Origin: Daphnia carinata
Lineage: Eukaryota; Arthropoda; Branchiopoda; Diplostraca; Daphniidae
Assembly: GCF_022539665.2 (NCBI RefSeq)
Contig: NW_026712534.1
Location: forward strand, 182,135 to 246,134
Direction of reading: 5' to 3'
Length of the DNA stretch: 64,000 nucleotides
The position numbers and the translations under genes are program-made. Of this stretch, positions 22,644-33,800 are shown piece after piece. How positions within the stretch are numbered: position 1 is the first letter of the stretch; each line of letters starts with the position of its first letter. The notes below the pieces were generated by a model. It ran no database searches and was not told where the DNA came from. It saw nothing but the letters and a program-made list of their open reading frames with translations.

Positions 22644-23051
22644 CACCTTATTACATGAGTTTGTTCCAGACGCATGCCGATGACACCTCATATGGCGTAG
22701 CAGGGTGAAACTCAACTCACGGGAACCGTAACGGTGACGCAATGCGTTGTGAACCGCGACTCACAACTGGATCACGAGATGGCCACCACGGCTCCAATAA
22801 GCAGAGGCACACACAAGTGCTTTATACGTGTCTTTCTGCACGAAAACTGCGTTTGTAAGAAGTTGCGGGAGTCCCGAACAGTGATTCGTTTTTAGTGTCA
22901 ATAAATGAATTTCGTAAGAAATCGTTTAATGAACTTTGTTTGAATTTTCATTTTGATTTAAAAAATATAAATAGTTTTCAAATTGTCTAGTTTTATCTTT
23001 CTATTATTATAAGATAACTGATGGGAACCCCCACCTTCTTGCTCTTCATCT

Positions 23052-23237
23052 TCATCTTATCCGTATGATAAAATATTCCACGATTTCATCAAATTTGTTC
23101 CGCGAAAACCCTTCCGGTGGTGGTTTCCACAATTGATGGCGCCTCGATTTCCACGGTGATTTCCTCGCCATAGCGTTCAACGTTCCAAGTATACACAATA
23201 AACACGGTACCATTTGGACTATCACAGCTGATTTCAA
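23052..23237 (-). CDS. Small ORF with signal-peptide-like start (tentative)
   Basis: A 61-codon frame begins with a hydrophobic run typical of a signal peptide (MKSAVIVQMVPCLLCILGTLNA) followed by a basic segment. It could be a first exon of a secreted protein. The LTR element at 23293 is inserted 55 bp upstream of its ATG, so any promoter would be displaced or replaced. No family is recognised and it may be chance. Confidence 0.25.
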   Translation of the reverse strand: MKSAVIVQMVPCLLCILGTLNAMARKSPWKSRRHQLWKPPPEGFSRNKFDEIVEYFIIRIR

Positions 23238-23292
23238 TTGATTTGAGCAGAAGGAATCACACCTGACGTGCTAACTGATTCGAAGTCGCATA

Positions 23293-24031
23293 TGTAAAGC
23301 ATCTTCCCGTGTGGGAAGATGAACTTTACGGAATTAAGACAATAAAAAAATGATAGTGAACACAGAGGCGTTTTTACCCACAATGACGTCTGTGTTTATT
23401 ATAGCTAAGATACAAGAATTAAAAAGATAAGAGAGTAACAGATAAGAAGGAACATTTGAGGAAACAGTTAAAAGAAAGAACAAATAACCAGGGGGTCTTA
23501 CCGTGAACTCACGAGTGAAAGAATGGAAGAGAAACGACACAAGGCGAACTTGGAATTCGGCTTCTACGCAAGCGGTACACGACAAGAGTTCAGACACTTT
23601 AGAGTGGACAACAATGTCCGAAAAAACTTGGGACGAGAACGAGATTTTACTCAAAGGTTTAAGTATGGAAACATTAACTAAGACACAATACTACTCAATA
23701 AGGCAAGGAAGATAGGCTTAAGGCAACTACTTGTCTCGGCTGCAACTACTTATCTGATCTTCATCAATAGCTGGGTTCATCACGAAACTTTGCATCTTGC
23801 AAAAGTGGCGTGATTGGGCGGAGCTTGTGTAATTCACGCGTGCAGCCAATCAGAGGATGCTGTTCGATGTGGCGTGGTGTTGGGGCGTATCGTCTGCGTG
23901 AGTCAGCTGCAGGTGTTCATTTGGGTCAGCTGCACTGCGTACATAGTGTTGCAATTGTCGTGCCCAGACTTGTATTCACTACTGAAGCAAAAGCGAGAAA
24001 AAGTTAAAGTAGTATATTCGGCTTCGTTACA
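23293..24031 (-). repeat. 3' LTR of the env-bearing element
   Basis: 739 bp, about 11 mismatches by eye from the other LTR. On the element's own strand it begins TGTAACGAAGCC and ends GATGCTTTACA. The purine tract just upstream (GGGAGTGA, plus 24032-24039) is short for a polypurine tract. Confidence 0.93.
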
Positions 24032-24064
24032 TCACTCCCGGCGGCGTGAGATTACGTCCCGTAA

Positions 24065-25762
24065 TCAGAGTTGATGCATCGGAATGGATTCGGGAGCTGC
24101 AGGTCTTGGATCATCGGAAGGGCGGCAGCATACAGCCCAGATGAAGGTAAAAAGACCGCAAGCGTAACATATGCGTAAGAAAAGTAGTACCAAAAGGCAT
24201 AATATGCCGATGAAGAAATAACTCGTGATGGTGTCCCACCAAGATGTAGAAGTTCCAACGCTAGCCGATGTCACTAAAACACTCGACGCACTGTATTTGT
24301 GGCGCAACGTAAATTCAGGTGGAGGATGTTCGTTTATTGCGGCGATTATATCGGCCACAATGTTCATATGGTTCAGCATATTGTCAGTGTAAGCCGGGTT
24401 ACTTCGATGCTCATAATCGAAAAACTCAACATTCTCATACCGAAAAGAATGCGCAAGAGTCTGTTCCGGTAACACAATATTAGCTTCGATCGGCTTCCAG
24501 GTGTCGTTCCGGTACGCAAAAGGTTTGTCATTGAAATTAACAAAACCATTGGTCCAGTAACAAGGGGAATATTTCACAAGTTCCCATCCGTCGAGATTAA
24601 TAGTATAATTTTGAAATTTTGGCTGCGGTCCGCAAGATGTCAGTACAGTTTCAAATGTAACATTTAAAGCCTTACATTGAATCAACACAACCGTTTTACC
24701 AAAAGCTTGTAATTTCGCACACTGTGGTAAATTTAACTGCGAAGCTGCTAACCATCCGTTATATTGAGCAGTTGTAACAGCCCTTTCGTGTTTGGCTTTG
24801 CGAGCTTCACATTGCATTAGTCGAATTTGTCTGGCCAATTCATTTTCATGATCAGTAAGTTGGTCTCGAATATATTGTATATTCGCGGGTACATTTAAAT
24901 TTTCGTCGCTAGATGGCTCTGGGGCCTCCAAAAGCGCTGTTAAATTTTCCATGATGGCCGCCGTCGAAACGGTGAGTTTTGATTGGCCGATGACCTCAAA
25001 CGATGAAGTTCTATTGGTGCATTCGTTTTGCAGTGAGGCACAGCGTTTTATAGGAGTTAAATGAAAATCAAGTTGTTTGGCATCGTCTTGTAGTCTGAAA
25101 GTTGTGTCGTCTGCTGCTATTCGGACCAGTGAGCCTATTCCATCTTCAACCAATCGAGCACTCATTTTAGTTTTTTGATTGTAGGTTTTGTCCCAGATCA
25201 ATGTCAAATGATTATGAGATAAATTTCCAGTGGTAGCAGAAGCCGTTCCGATAGGTGTCGAAAAGTCGCCGTCTTCATGTTCTTGAAAAAGTTGGATTTT
25301 TTCGAGAACACAATTTATAATTTCGGAATCAATCGTCTGCAACCAATATCCAAAAATCTCAGGTTCGCGATCAAAAACATATTTATCGTCCGAAAAAGTC
25401 ATACGATAATCATCACATCGTTTATGGTTAATCATGTCGTTGCACACGGCGGGCGACGTATCAATTGGAATTTTATCCGGCACTATCACCAATTGACCGA
25501 AAAAGTTCATTGTGATGCGGCGTATATTCTTCCATCGGGCGCAAACATAACCGGGAAATTTAGCTGCGGCACGTTCTTCACTATAAATTGCATATTTCAC
25601 CGTAACGGCCCTGTCATCAGGCGCAATTGGTTGACAATTAGCATCGGAAAATTGTAGAATTCCCATTTTCGATGTTTCCGAACAGTCGCATACAGTCGTT
25701 TCAAATGCCTGCGGGTGTAACCCATAAAGGCATAATAACAGCATAAATGGAAGCAGCGACAT
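24065..25762 (-). CDS. env: Envelope-like glycoprotein of the LTR element
   Basis: A 565-residue intact frame. It begins with a signal peptide (MSLLPFMLLLCLYGL). A Cys-rich ectodomain follows, with early CDC and later paired cysteines, and several N-X-S/T sites (NLS, NRT, NVT, NYT, NDT). Near the C-terminus is a transmembrane segment (about 510-540, FFIGILCLLVLLFLRICYA), then a short tail with CC and prolines. This is a type I membrane glycoprotein layout, expected to give an otherwise intracellular element a fusion protein. The Cys pattern reminds me of chuvirus-type glycoproteins captured by some arthropod LTR elements; this is recognition from memory, not a search. It would be expressed from a spliced RNA. 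The frame shows no damage, unlike pol. Confidence 0.78.
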   Translation of the reverse strand: MSLLPFMLLLCLYGLHPQAFETTVCDCSETSKMGILQFSDANCQPIAPDDRAVTVKYAIYSEERAAAKFPGYVCARWKNIRRITMNFFGQLVIVPDKIPIDTSPAVCNDMINHKRCDDYRMTFSDDKYVFDREPEIFGYWLQTIDSEIINCVLEKIQLFQEHEDGDFSTPIGTASATTGNLSHNHLTLIWDKTYNQKTKMSARLVEDGIGSLVRIAADDTTFRLQDDAKQLDFHLTPIKRCASLQNECTNRTSSFEVIGQSKLTVSTAAIMENLTALLEAPEPSSDENLNVPANIQYIRDQLTDHENELARQIRLMQCEARKAKHERAVTTAQYNGWLAASQLNLPQCAKLQAFGKTVVLIQCKALNVTFETVLTSCGPQPKFQNYTINLDGWELVKYSPCYWTNGFVNFNDKPFAYRNDTWKPIEANIVLPEQTLAHSFRYENVEFFDYEHRSNPAYTDNMLNHMNIVADIIAAINEHPPPEFTLRHKYSASSVLVTSASVGTSTSWWDTITSYFFIGILCLLVLLFLRICYACGLFTFIWAVCCRPSDDPRPAAPESIPMHQL

Positions 25763-27128
25763 TTTCTATAAATGGAAACGTAGGGTGAACATCATGATCA
25801 AGTCAGCATCGGATAATAAAGATAAAAGCATAACATCACGTCATGTGGGTTTCTTAAAACTAGATAGCGAAAAATAATAAAGAAGATAAAATAATAAGCA
25901 AAAGCGGGGAGTATGTAAGACGGCAAGGAGAAAGGTCAACGATCTTCCGTCGGCTTTTCGACAATTGCCGATGGTCACGAGCGAGCAAAAATACGCATAT
26001 AGGGCATGGAAAATACGCTTCATTCGGAATAAAGGGTGAATATTTTTGTGTAGTGATTGGTGTCATTAGAAAGAAGAAAGAATGACCTCAATGATGCAAA
26101 AGAAAAATCATGGATAGAATGTATCGTTTAGGCAGGAGAATAAAAAGATGCATGAAATAATTTTAACGACGGAAAAACACATGGTCAATTTTCATTTTGA
26201 GGTACAACAAAGGGCGGGTACAGATAAGGCAAAAGGCAAGTGAAGCACGAGTAAGGGAAAAAGGGCGCGCGATAGGCTTGAAGGGTGCATTTTTCCTAAG
26301 CTCAACGCAAGGCGTAATACAGGTGCTAACAGCTCAAAAGGTAGAGCGGTCAGCTGTGATGCTGGATGTTCGAGGTTCGAATCCTCAGTAGAACTAGATA
26401 ACTCATCCATCTATGAGGGTGCTATACTACGCAAGGTTATCATTCATTGTTTTTTGATAAAAGAAACGACGCGAAGACTAGCTTTTATTTTCTAAGTCCA
26501 ACACATGAGAAATGGTATAGAGAAGGAAATAAAAGGGCGCTAAAAAGGGGAACGAACATCTGGGGAAGAAAGAAAAAGCGGCTTGTGCGAGACAAGGGAC
26601 ATTTGTCGCAGACACAAGAGGTTGGGGTAAAATAGGCGTAAATTTCATGTAAAAAGGTCTGTAAGCTTATGAGATATATGGGCCATTGATTTATTTTATT
26701 CTATATGCGCGAGGGATCAAGGAGAGGACGAAAAGAGGGGAAGACTTTGTTAAGAGGGAAGAATCTCAAGGAAACCTACGTTAAAAGGAGTATTCTGGCG
26801 CAAAAAAAAGAAAAAGACAAAACAAGACTTAGAACTGAACTTAGAGAATTTACTGTAAAATAAGGCATACGCTAACGCGGGTAGTTACTTTGATATCTTT
26901 CTATTCTAAGTGTAGGTATATGTTTTTGTGTATCGGCTTATAGGGTCTTTTTTTCTTATACCCCTTTCCCTTTCCTTTACCTGACTTTAGATTGTGAGGT
27001 AGTTCATATATAGATATATATGAACAAGAGCATGAATAGCTAGTTTTCGGCCTAATTTATTCGGTAAAGGGCAAGAACAGATACATACAGGCATGAGTGG
27101 ATGCGTAAAAATATAAATCAAAGTCCTT
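25763..27128. other. Spacer inside the LTR element between env and ORF-B
   Basis: No convincing coding frame on the element strand. The plus strand is strongly purine-rich (A/G) from about 26060 to 26880. One tRNA-like sequence is annotated at 26323-26395. The region is longer than the untranslated spacers usual in gypsy elements and may hold the env splice acceptor. Confidence 0.5.
26323..26395 (+). tRNA. tRNA-like sequence (possible anticodon GTG), degenerate
   Basis: On the plus strand, antisense to the element: 5' GTGCTAA pairs at five of seven positions with 3' GTAGAAC. The D arm is GCTC-AAAAGGTA-GAGC, the anticodon-type stem TCAGC/GCTGG encloses a 6-base loop (TGTGAT), and the T arm GAGG-TTCGAAT-CCTC is perfect with box B. 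The short loop and acceptor mismatches argue against a working tRNA. It may be a tRNA relic or a Pol III-promoter-like sequence. Confidence 0.4.
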
Positions 27129-27503
27129 TTAATTTTCTTCTTGCGATGGTGGACGGCGGCTTGTTGGGTCCAAGTCGAGGATTGATGCGAATACTTCTGT
27201 GGCCCTCTGCCACTCTTGCTGTTCGATTAACTGGACAAGTTCTTTCGTCCGCGTTTTTGTTAGCCGCGCTACTCTCCATCGGTTCTGTAGATGGTGCTCC
27301 ATATCCATCAGCCGCCTCCGGAACGGACGTTGATTGTTGATAGAATTGTTTGCGCAGGCTGCGCTTATTGCCTGGTCGACTTCTTCTTTTGTTGAAGTGG
27401 TGCTTGTGGCTTCTTGAATCACTACGGTGTCTTTGGTACCAGGACTACGGCGAACGCGTTCGATAGTGGGCAAACGCGGTTGGCGAAAGTGGTTTCCGGC
27501 CAT
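27129..27503 (-). CDS. Accessory ORF-B of the LTR element (unknown function)
   Basis: 124 codons on the element's coding strand, between the tRNA-like array and env. No known domain is recognised. The C-terminal part is a predicted helical stretch (about 70-110, EHHLQNRWRVARL...LVQLIEQQEWQRATEVFA) followed by SILDLDPTSRRP. The block is shared with ORF-A at 28919-29347 (LKLILDLDPAKRP). A second shared motif, ACANNSINNQ here (around residue 49), corresponds to PCANSINQQ at the start of ORF-A. The two therefore look like diverged, possibly rearranged duplicates. Accessory or regulatory role is inference from position only. Confidence 0.5.
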   Translation of the reverse strand: MAGNHFRQPRLPTIERVRRSPGTKDTVVIQEATSTTSTKEEVDQAISAACANNSINNQRPFRRRLMDMEHHLQNRWRVARLTKTRTKELVQLIEQQEWQRATEVFASILDLDPTSRRPPSQEEN

Positions 27504-27974
27504 CTTAGATTGGGAATTGGTCAGCTTTTAGTTTGGTGCTACTGTTCGGCAGCGTTGATGAGTTGCGAGTGTGGTCCCGACGTCCGAGAAGTATTGACTT
27601 ATATAGTCAAGCCTTCTTCCCGTAGTTTTTAGATTCGTTATTTTCTGTTAAAAGTTCGAGTTCAACACTAAGTCTCTTGAGGTGTCACCCGATTGTTTCA
27701 ACAGGTGTCAGCTTTCTTTGTCGTTGGCTTGGGGGGGGTTTATTTATTGCTGTGGGGGGGGAGTCGGATAGCGTTCTTCCAGTGGCGCACCACGGTTCAT
27801 TTTTCTTCCATTTCTTTTACAGTTAATTTTTTTTACTACTGTTTATTAATTGTGGATAGAGAAAGAAGAAAAAGTGAAAGAAGAAATGACGAAGTGCAGT
27901 GCTTCTGCTAGAGAGTAAGGTTGATTATGGATAAATTGGGTATATCAACTTGAGAGGGATGCGGAGTATGGGTG

Positions 27975-28625
27975 TTGGCTATGTGGCATAATACTATAGC
28001 TTCTGACTGTCACTCGGGAGTCTTAATTTCGAATCACGCCGTGACCTTGACTAAAAATTTACTGGTAGATTCCTCAGGAGTTGGTGAGGTTAACTATTCC
28101 CTAATTACTATTCTGTGGGTTGATTGGCAATAGATATTAAAATTTTTATTGATCCTGTTTCGAATTTTCTAATAATTCTGGGTATTGAATTTGGTATTCC
28201 ATATAGTTATATGGCTAGATGGTATAGCCCTCGACCACGGCTCGGAAGTGTCGGGTTCAAATCACTCTGTGATCTTAACTAAAAATTTTCTGGCAGATCC
28301 CTCAAGAGTAGGCGAGCTAATCATATTCGCAATTATGCTACTGTGATTGAATTATTATTGACTATTTTATGTTTTATTTCTGGTTGGGTTTGAAATGGCT
28401 TTTATATTTACGCTAGGGTAGACATATGTCTAGACGCCATAGCGACTCAGTCTCGGAACACCACTCGGGAGTCTCGGGTTCGAAACCCGGCTCGGCTGCC
28501 GAAATTCCCTTCGTCGAAATGTTGTCTTTTTTCTGAACAATTAAAATTTGTTATATACTCGCGGGGTCTTATGTTCGAGCCTTGCCTCGGCTGTTTTTGA
28601 AATACCCTTAAACGATGTGCTGGCT
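27975..28625 (+). repeat. Array of at least four tRNA-like (box B) units, antisense to the element
   Basis: Units lie at about 27980-28060, 28205-28290, 28415-28505 and 28556-28600. Each has a CTCGG(G/A)AG-like segment followed by a T-arm-like box B (ATTTCGAATCAC, GGGTTCAAATCAC, GGGTTCGAAACCC, ATGTTCGAGCC). Units 1 and 2 share the 3' phrase CTTAACTAAAAATTT.CTGG, and units 3 and 4 share CTCGGCTG..GAAAT.CCCTT. Unit 2 also has a D-arm (GGCT-AGATGGTAT-AGCC) that fits box A. None folds as a full canonical tRNA. The array reads opposite to the retroelement genes. Confidence 0.6.
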
Positions 28626-28918
28626 TTTCTTTTCTTTTCCTATCTTATTTTTCCTTTACCTTAAACTTTTCTTTTCTTTTCTTTTGAATTTTATCTTACG
28701 TATAATGAAAAGCCGGCGGAGATTTTGTTTGCGTCCTACTGTGTTTATTTTATTGTTTGTTAAGGTAGAGAATATAATGCGAAGAGGAAAACAAAATGGT
28801 TTGGGATAGAGCTCTATTCTAAGGGGAATAAACACATGTTCCTACTGGGTGAGAGTAACTAAAAGGGGTTGTCGTCGTTGTCGGTGTCCTTTTTTCGTTC
28901 CTTTTCTTCATGATGTGT

Positions 28919-29347
28919 TCAACGGGAAGTGTTGGGGCCATCGCGCCTCTGACGTTTCCGGCCAGTGTCCCACTGGTCGGGCGACCAGTTGAAAAGAGGG
29001 CGCTTAGCTGGATCCAAGTCTAAAATCAGCTTTAGGGTGGTGACAGCGCCTCCCCAATCTTCGGCGAAGAGATCCGCGTTCAGCTGACGGGTGAGCGCAA
29101 CCGTACGTTCTTCCACACGGCGCTCGTAACGTTGACGTTCCATCTCCCACGATTCCATGTCGTCGAGCTCCGGGGACCGAGGCGTCTGGCTGACGACGGT
29201 GGTAGTTTTGTCGGGCACCGGAGTCCAATCGTCGTAGATTGGGATGGCCACCATTGGTGCCATCGCTTTTCCGGCTTGCTCTTCGGCACTTAGCCACTCG
29301 GAAGCTGCCTGGGTTTGCTGATTGATTGAGTTGGCGCACGGGTCCAT
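28919..29347 (-). CDS. Accessory ORF-A of the LTR element (unknown function)
   Basis: 142 codons, directly downstream of the pol end (29498) on the same strand. Begins MDPCANSINQQTQ, then an acidic/proline middle, a charged coiled-coil-like segment (about 75-105, ESWEMERQRYERRVEERTVALT), the block LKLILDLDPAKRP, and a basic tail (GRKRQRRDGP) resembling a nuclear localisation or RNA-binding signal. It shares the two motifs noted for ORF-B. No known family is recognised. The second reading frame (29004-29399) is treated as a shadow. Confidence 0.5.
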   Translation of the reverse strand: MDPCANSINQQTQAASEWLSAEEQAGKAMAPMVAIPIYDDWTPVPDKTTTVVSQTPRSPELDDMESWEMERQRYERRVEERTVALTRQLNADLFAEDWGGAVTTLKLILDLDPAKRPLFNWSPDQWDTGRKRQRRDGPNTSR

Positions 29348-29497
29348 CTTTACGGAAGTTTAAATTTGGAGCGCGGTTTTGGTGAACTCGACTCAACAAG
29401 TGTCAAAAACGTTGTGAAGTCCCCCTTTTGAAATTTCTTGCTGTTAAATACACGTCGTTCGTTATGTGATCGTTGACTTTGTTTTGGAAAAACGCTT

Positions 29498-30530
29498 CTA
29501 ATTTCTATAACGCATTGGTAGTCTTCGATTTCTGTGCGGGCGTCCGGTAGCATTTTGGGGTGGCAATTCTTCAGGCTGATCGATGGCTGGCGCCACCTGA
29601 CGAGCATCAGATTCAGGATTTATTATTGCAGCTGCGTTGTTTTCGTGAATTATTGTGGTGTTAAGTAGGCTATTGCACATGTCATCAAAAGCCGACTTAT
29701 TATCGTCTGAATTATATATTTCTTGGGTTTCGCTGACTAAAGGAGAATGTCGTTTATTGTTTAGGTTGGCGGCCATTTGTAACTCCGCTGACTCCAATTC
29801 CACCGTTTCGGGTTCCGCACTTTCCACATCCGCGTTTTCTGCGGCTCTTGCTTCCATATAAATCTTTCAGTTTCTCCATTACTAGCTGGATTATAGGCGG
29901 TAGTTAATCTTTGCTCAATATTTAATGTTTTACAGAAATAATGAAATAGCTTCGATGTGAAATTGGTTCCACGGTCGGAAAGAATAGCTTTAGGCATACC
30001 ATGTCTAACTATAATTGTCTTATATACACATTCTGCTGTCGTCTGTGCTGTTTGGTCTTTTAACGCAACAGCTTCTACCCACCGGCTAAAATAATCGGTA
30101 ATGACTAAAATAAAACTATTTCCATTGGGTGAAATTGGCGTAATTGGGCCCAAAAAGTCCATCCCAATGACTTGGAAAGGAGCTTTAGCTATTTCATGAG
30201 GGTGCAATATTGCCCTATATGTTGAAGAAGTGTTGGCGGTGCGCACCACACAAGCCTGGCAGTATTCTTTAATTTCCTTTCTCATATTTGGCCAATAATA
30301 ATGATTCTTTATTTTCAAATAGGTTTTATAAAAAGCTAAATGTCCGCCCATCGGTGCGTCATGTAATTCTTTGAGCACTAGATGGCGTAACGATGCAGGC
30401 AAGACTAACTGATGGTTAGTTTCGTTTCTTTTGCTATCGGCAGGTGGCAGCACGTGCCGGTAAAGTGTACCATCAATAACTCCGAAATAATCAATTTCTT
30501 TAACCCAATCCGGCTTAGATTGAAGAAAAG
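29498..30530 (-). pseudogene. pol: pol of the env element, integrase part (3' fragment)
   Basis: Continuation of pol on the far side of the nested insertion. It has the integrase zinc region (H and H around HDAPMGGH, then CQAC), the core with D in GMDFLGP and D in LSDRGTNF, and the E in NGETERF (near 29870). Right after that glutamate the frame changes and homology jumps to a low-complexity, Glu-rich stretch ending in a typical basic pol tail (RPHRNRRLPMRYRN, stop at 29498). The normal integrase C-terminal half is missing, so a deletion with frame change removed it. Confidence 0.8.
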
Positions 30531-30851
30531 TGTTATGTCTTTGCTTCCGTTTTGCTTTATTGTTTCCGTAATTACTCAAGGAATAGAACGCGGTTAAGTC
30601 GTCTTATTCGGTGTAATATCCAGGATCAACTGAGGATGAACACCCCCAAGACCCAGTGACCTTCGTTGGGTCATCAACGTTACCTCTACGATACACTATG
30701 ACCTAACTCGGTCATTAGCCTGAGGCTAGGGTTACAACACTCCTTCCTTCCTCATGGAGCAATTAGGGTAAGCATGACATGATAATGAATGATCGTTCCA
30801 ATTATAACTGCGTCAATGGCAACAAAATTTCAACATAAAAAAAAAACACAA

Positions 30852-33800
30852 TTAAGGGGAAGGAACTCCCAACTGCTTGTAATGAAATCTGCCAGATGAG
30901 TATCCTTTGTTTTGCCTGCTTGAAGTCCGGATCACCGACGGCTCTGCAACGGGATGACCTGCCGCACCTGAACTAAGTGGCTGCCTTGCTACCGGAATTT
31001 CTTCAGCTACGGCTGGATGGGAAGGAAAACTTCCAGTGTTGTCGCCAACTTCATCTTGACCTCGTTCTGGTTGATGATCACTCTCCAGCTGCTTCGGTAG
31101 ATATTGTGGACTAACCAATAATGGAAGTGGGGGGTGGTAACGCTCCACACTGGTAGATTGGGACGGCTGTTGGTCACTTGGAATCTCGGCTAATGTTGCT
31201 TCCGCTCGTGCCATCAGTTGATCTACATGACGCTTTGTCTCGACGCCATCTTCTGGGCGAACCAAGTAGGAAACTGGGGAGAGAACTTTTGTCACAACCC
31301 CCTTGACCCATTTTAACAATGGATTATTGTACATTCTTAACCATACTGGTGAGCCGGCTAAAAAATTTCTCGTTTCCTCGGCCGATTGCGGGGGCAATTG
31401 TCTGGAAAACGTCTTGTCCACGGCTGGGCGTAGCTTATCCAGTTGAGTGACAATTCTTCGTCCATACAGCAACTCTGCTGGTGAAATGCCTGTGGTGGTA
31501 TGTGGTGTTGTGCGATAAGTTGAAAGAAACGTCGACAAATTCTCATCGATAGTAGACGACGTCGTCTCTAAAATTTTCAACTTTATCTTCAGCTCCCGTA
31601 CAAAACGTTCGGCTTCGCCATTAGACGATGGATGATAGGGTGGCGTCAATATATGGCTAACGCCGAGGCCTTGCAAAAAAATTTCAAAGTCGTTGGAAGT
31701 AAATTGGGTGCCATTATCGGACACTATCTCGTCTGGTAAGCCATGGCGTGCAAAAATGTTACGCAAAACAGCTATTACTGCAGCTGTCGTCGTCTGACCG
31801 ATGTTGAGTACGCCTACTTCCGGCCATTTGGAATGAGCATCCACCACGATAAAAAACATTTTGCCGATAAATGGACCGGCGAAATCGATGTGAATGCGGG
31901 ACCATGGTTTAGCGGGCCAAATCGAGCGATGAACCGGAACAGCAGGAGGGTTCTCTTTAAATTTTGCGCATTTTTCGCACTCCTTAGCTCGCTTTTCAAT
32001 CTCGGAATCTAATCCGGGCCACCAAACTGTGCTGCGGGCTACGGATTTCATTCTGCATACGCCGCTGTGTCCTTCGTGTAACAAGTCCAACACCGAACTG
32101 CGAATGGCTTGAGGTACGATAACTCTGCCGCCCCATAGTAATACTCCATTCGAGACGCCGATCTCATCACGCTTTGCTAAAAACGGTTTCCACGTGTCCG
32201 GAACATCTTCAGGCCAACCGCGATGAGCAAATAATAAAACTTCTTTTAAGATGGGGTCACACTGCGTCTTGGATTTAACTAGTTTGGCGTCTAGGTTGAT
32301 TTTAGCAATCGATGTAGCAGTCAAGATTGCAAATTCGCGACTGCACTCGTCGATGCAAGGACGTCCAATCGGGGCTCGCGATAATGAGTCTGCATTCCCC
32401 ATTTGGTCTGTAGGTCGAAACACCAGTGTGTAAGAGTAGTTAGCTAATGCCAAAAACCAACGTTGTATGCGTGACACAGCAATTGGGCTGCTCGGTTTGT
32501 AGTTGCTTAAGATTCCAAGCAAAGGCTTGTGGTCGGTCACGAGCTCAAAACTTCTGCCAAATAAGTATTGATGGAATTTTGTAACTCCAATAACTAAAGC
32601 TAATGCCTCACGCTCTATTTGCGCGTAATGTTGCTCGGTCGAAGAAAGCTTTTTAGAAGAATAGGCAACTGGTTTCTCGCTTCCGTCCGGATAAACGTGA
32701 TTAAGAGCGGCGCCAACCCCCACCGCTGACGCGTCACAATATACTCGAATTGGTTTCTTTGGATCATAGTGAACGAGAGCTGGTTTACTACATAGCATCG
32801 TCTTGATTTTCTGGAAACTTGTTTCTTCTGCTTCCGTCCACTGGAATTTGGACTCTTTCTTTAAAAGGTCGTAGAGTGGGGCAGCTATAGTCGCCAATCG
32901 AGGAACAAATTTGCCATAAAAATTTACAAGACCCAGGAATGTTCGTACTTGCTGGGCATCTTCTGGACGGGCAACCTCTTTCACAGCTTCTACCTTGGCC
33001 GCTGTAGGCTTTATGCCATCCCCATCCAGAATAAAGCCAAGAAAGGTTAGACTTTTCTTCTTGATGAGGCACTTCGTTTGCTCCAACACGACACAAGCGT
33101 CGTTCAGTCGTTTGAAAACTTCTTCTAAACGACTGTCGTGCTCCTCGTCGTCTTTTCCTGACACGAGAATGTCGTCTAAAAAGACATAGACTCCTTCAAT
33201 ACCTTGCAGCAATGTATCCATTAATAGCTGGAAAATCGCGGGGCCAGAAGCGACTCCATATGGAAATACTAAGGGTCTGAATAGCCCTTTATGTGTGTTT
33301 ATTGTTACTAAATCACGGCTTTCTACGGCCAGCCGGAGCTGCTGGTAAGCTTTGGATAGATCCAATTTTGTGAAAACTTTACCTCCGCTTAATTTTGCAA
33401 ATAAATCTTGCGGAGTGGGGAGGGGATAGATGTCTACCTTCAGCTGCGGGTTCAAAGTGGGTTTGTAGTCGCCGCAAATGCGCACGTCGCCCGATGGTTT
33501 TGGGACTACTACTATCGGTGATGCCCATTGGCTGAAATTGACCTTTTCAATAACACCTTCACGCTCCATTCTCAACAATTCTGCTTCTATTTGCGGCATA
33601 ATCGCATACGGCACTGGTCTTGCCTTGAAGAATTTCGGTACAGCACCTGGTTTGAGCTCCAACACTGCTTCAAATCCCTTAATGGTCCCATTGCCCTTCT
33701 TAAAAACATTTGGAAAACGTTCGATCCAAGAAATCGATGGCTGCTCGAGTAGTTGATGGTTGATAGATAGGATTGTTGGGCAAATTTTTCGAATCCAATT

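Noticed and set aside
25277-25657. 126-codon plus-strand frame inside env
   Set aside because: Antisense shadow of the env frame.
29004-29399. 131-codon frame overlapping ORF-A
   Set aside because: Overlaps ORF-A in another frame, lacks the motifs shared with ORF-B and looks Arg-rich from GC bias.
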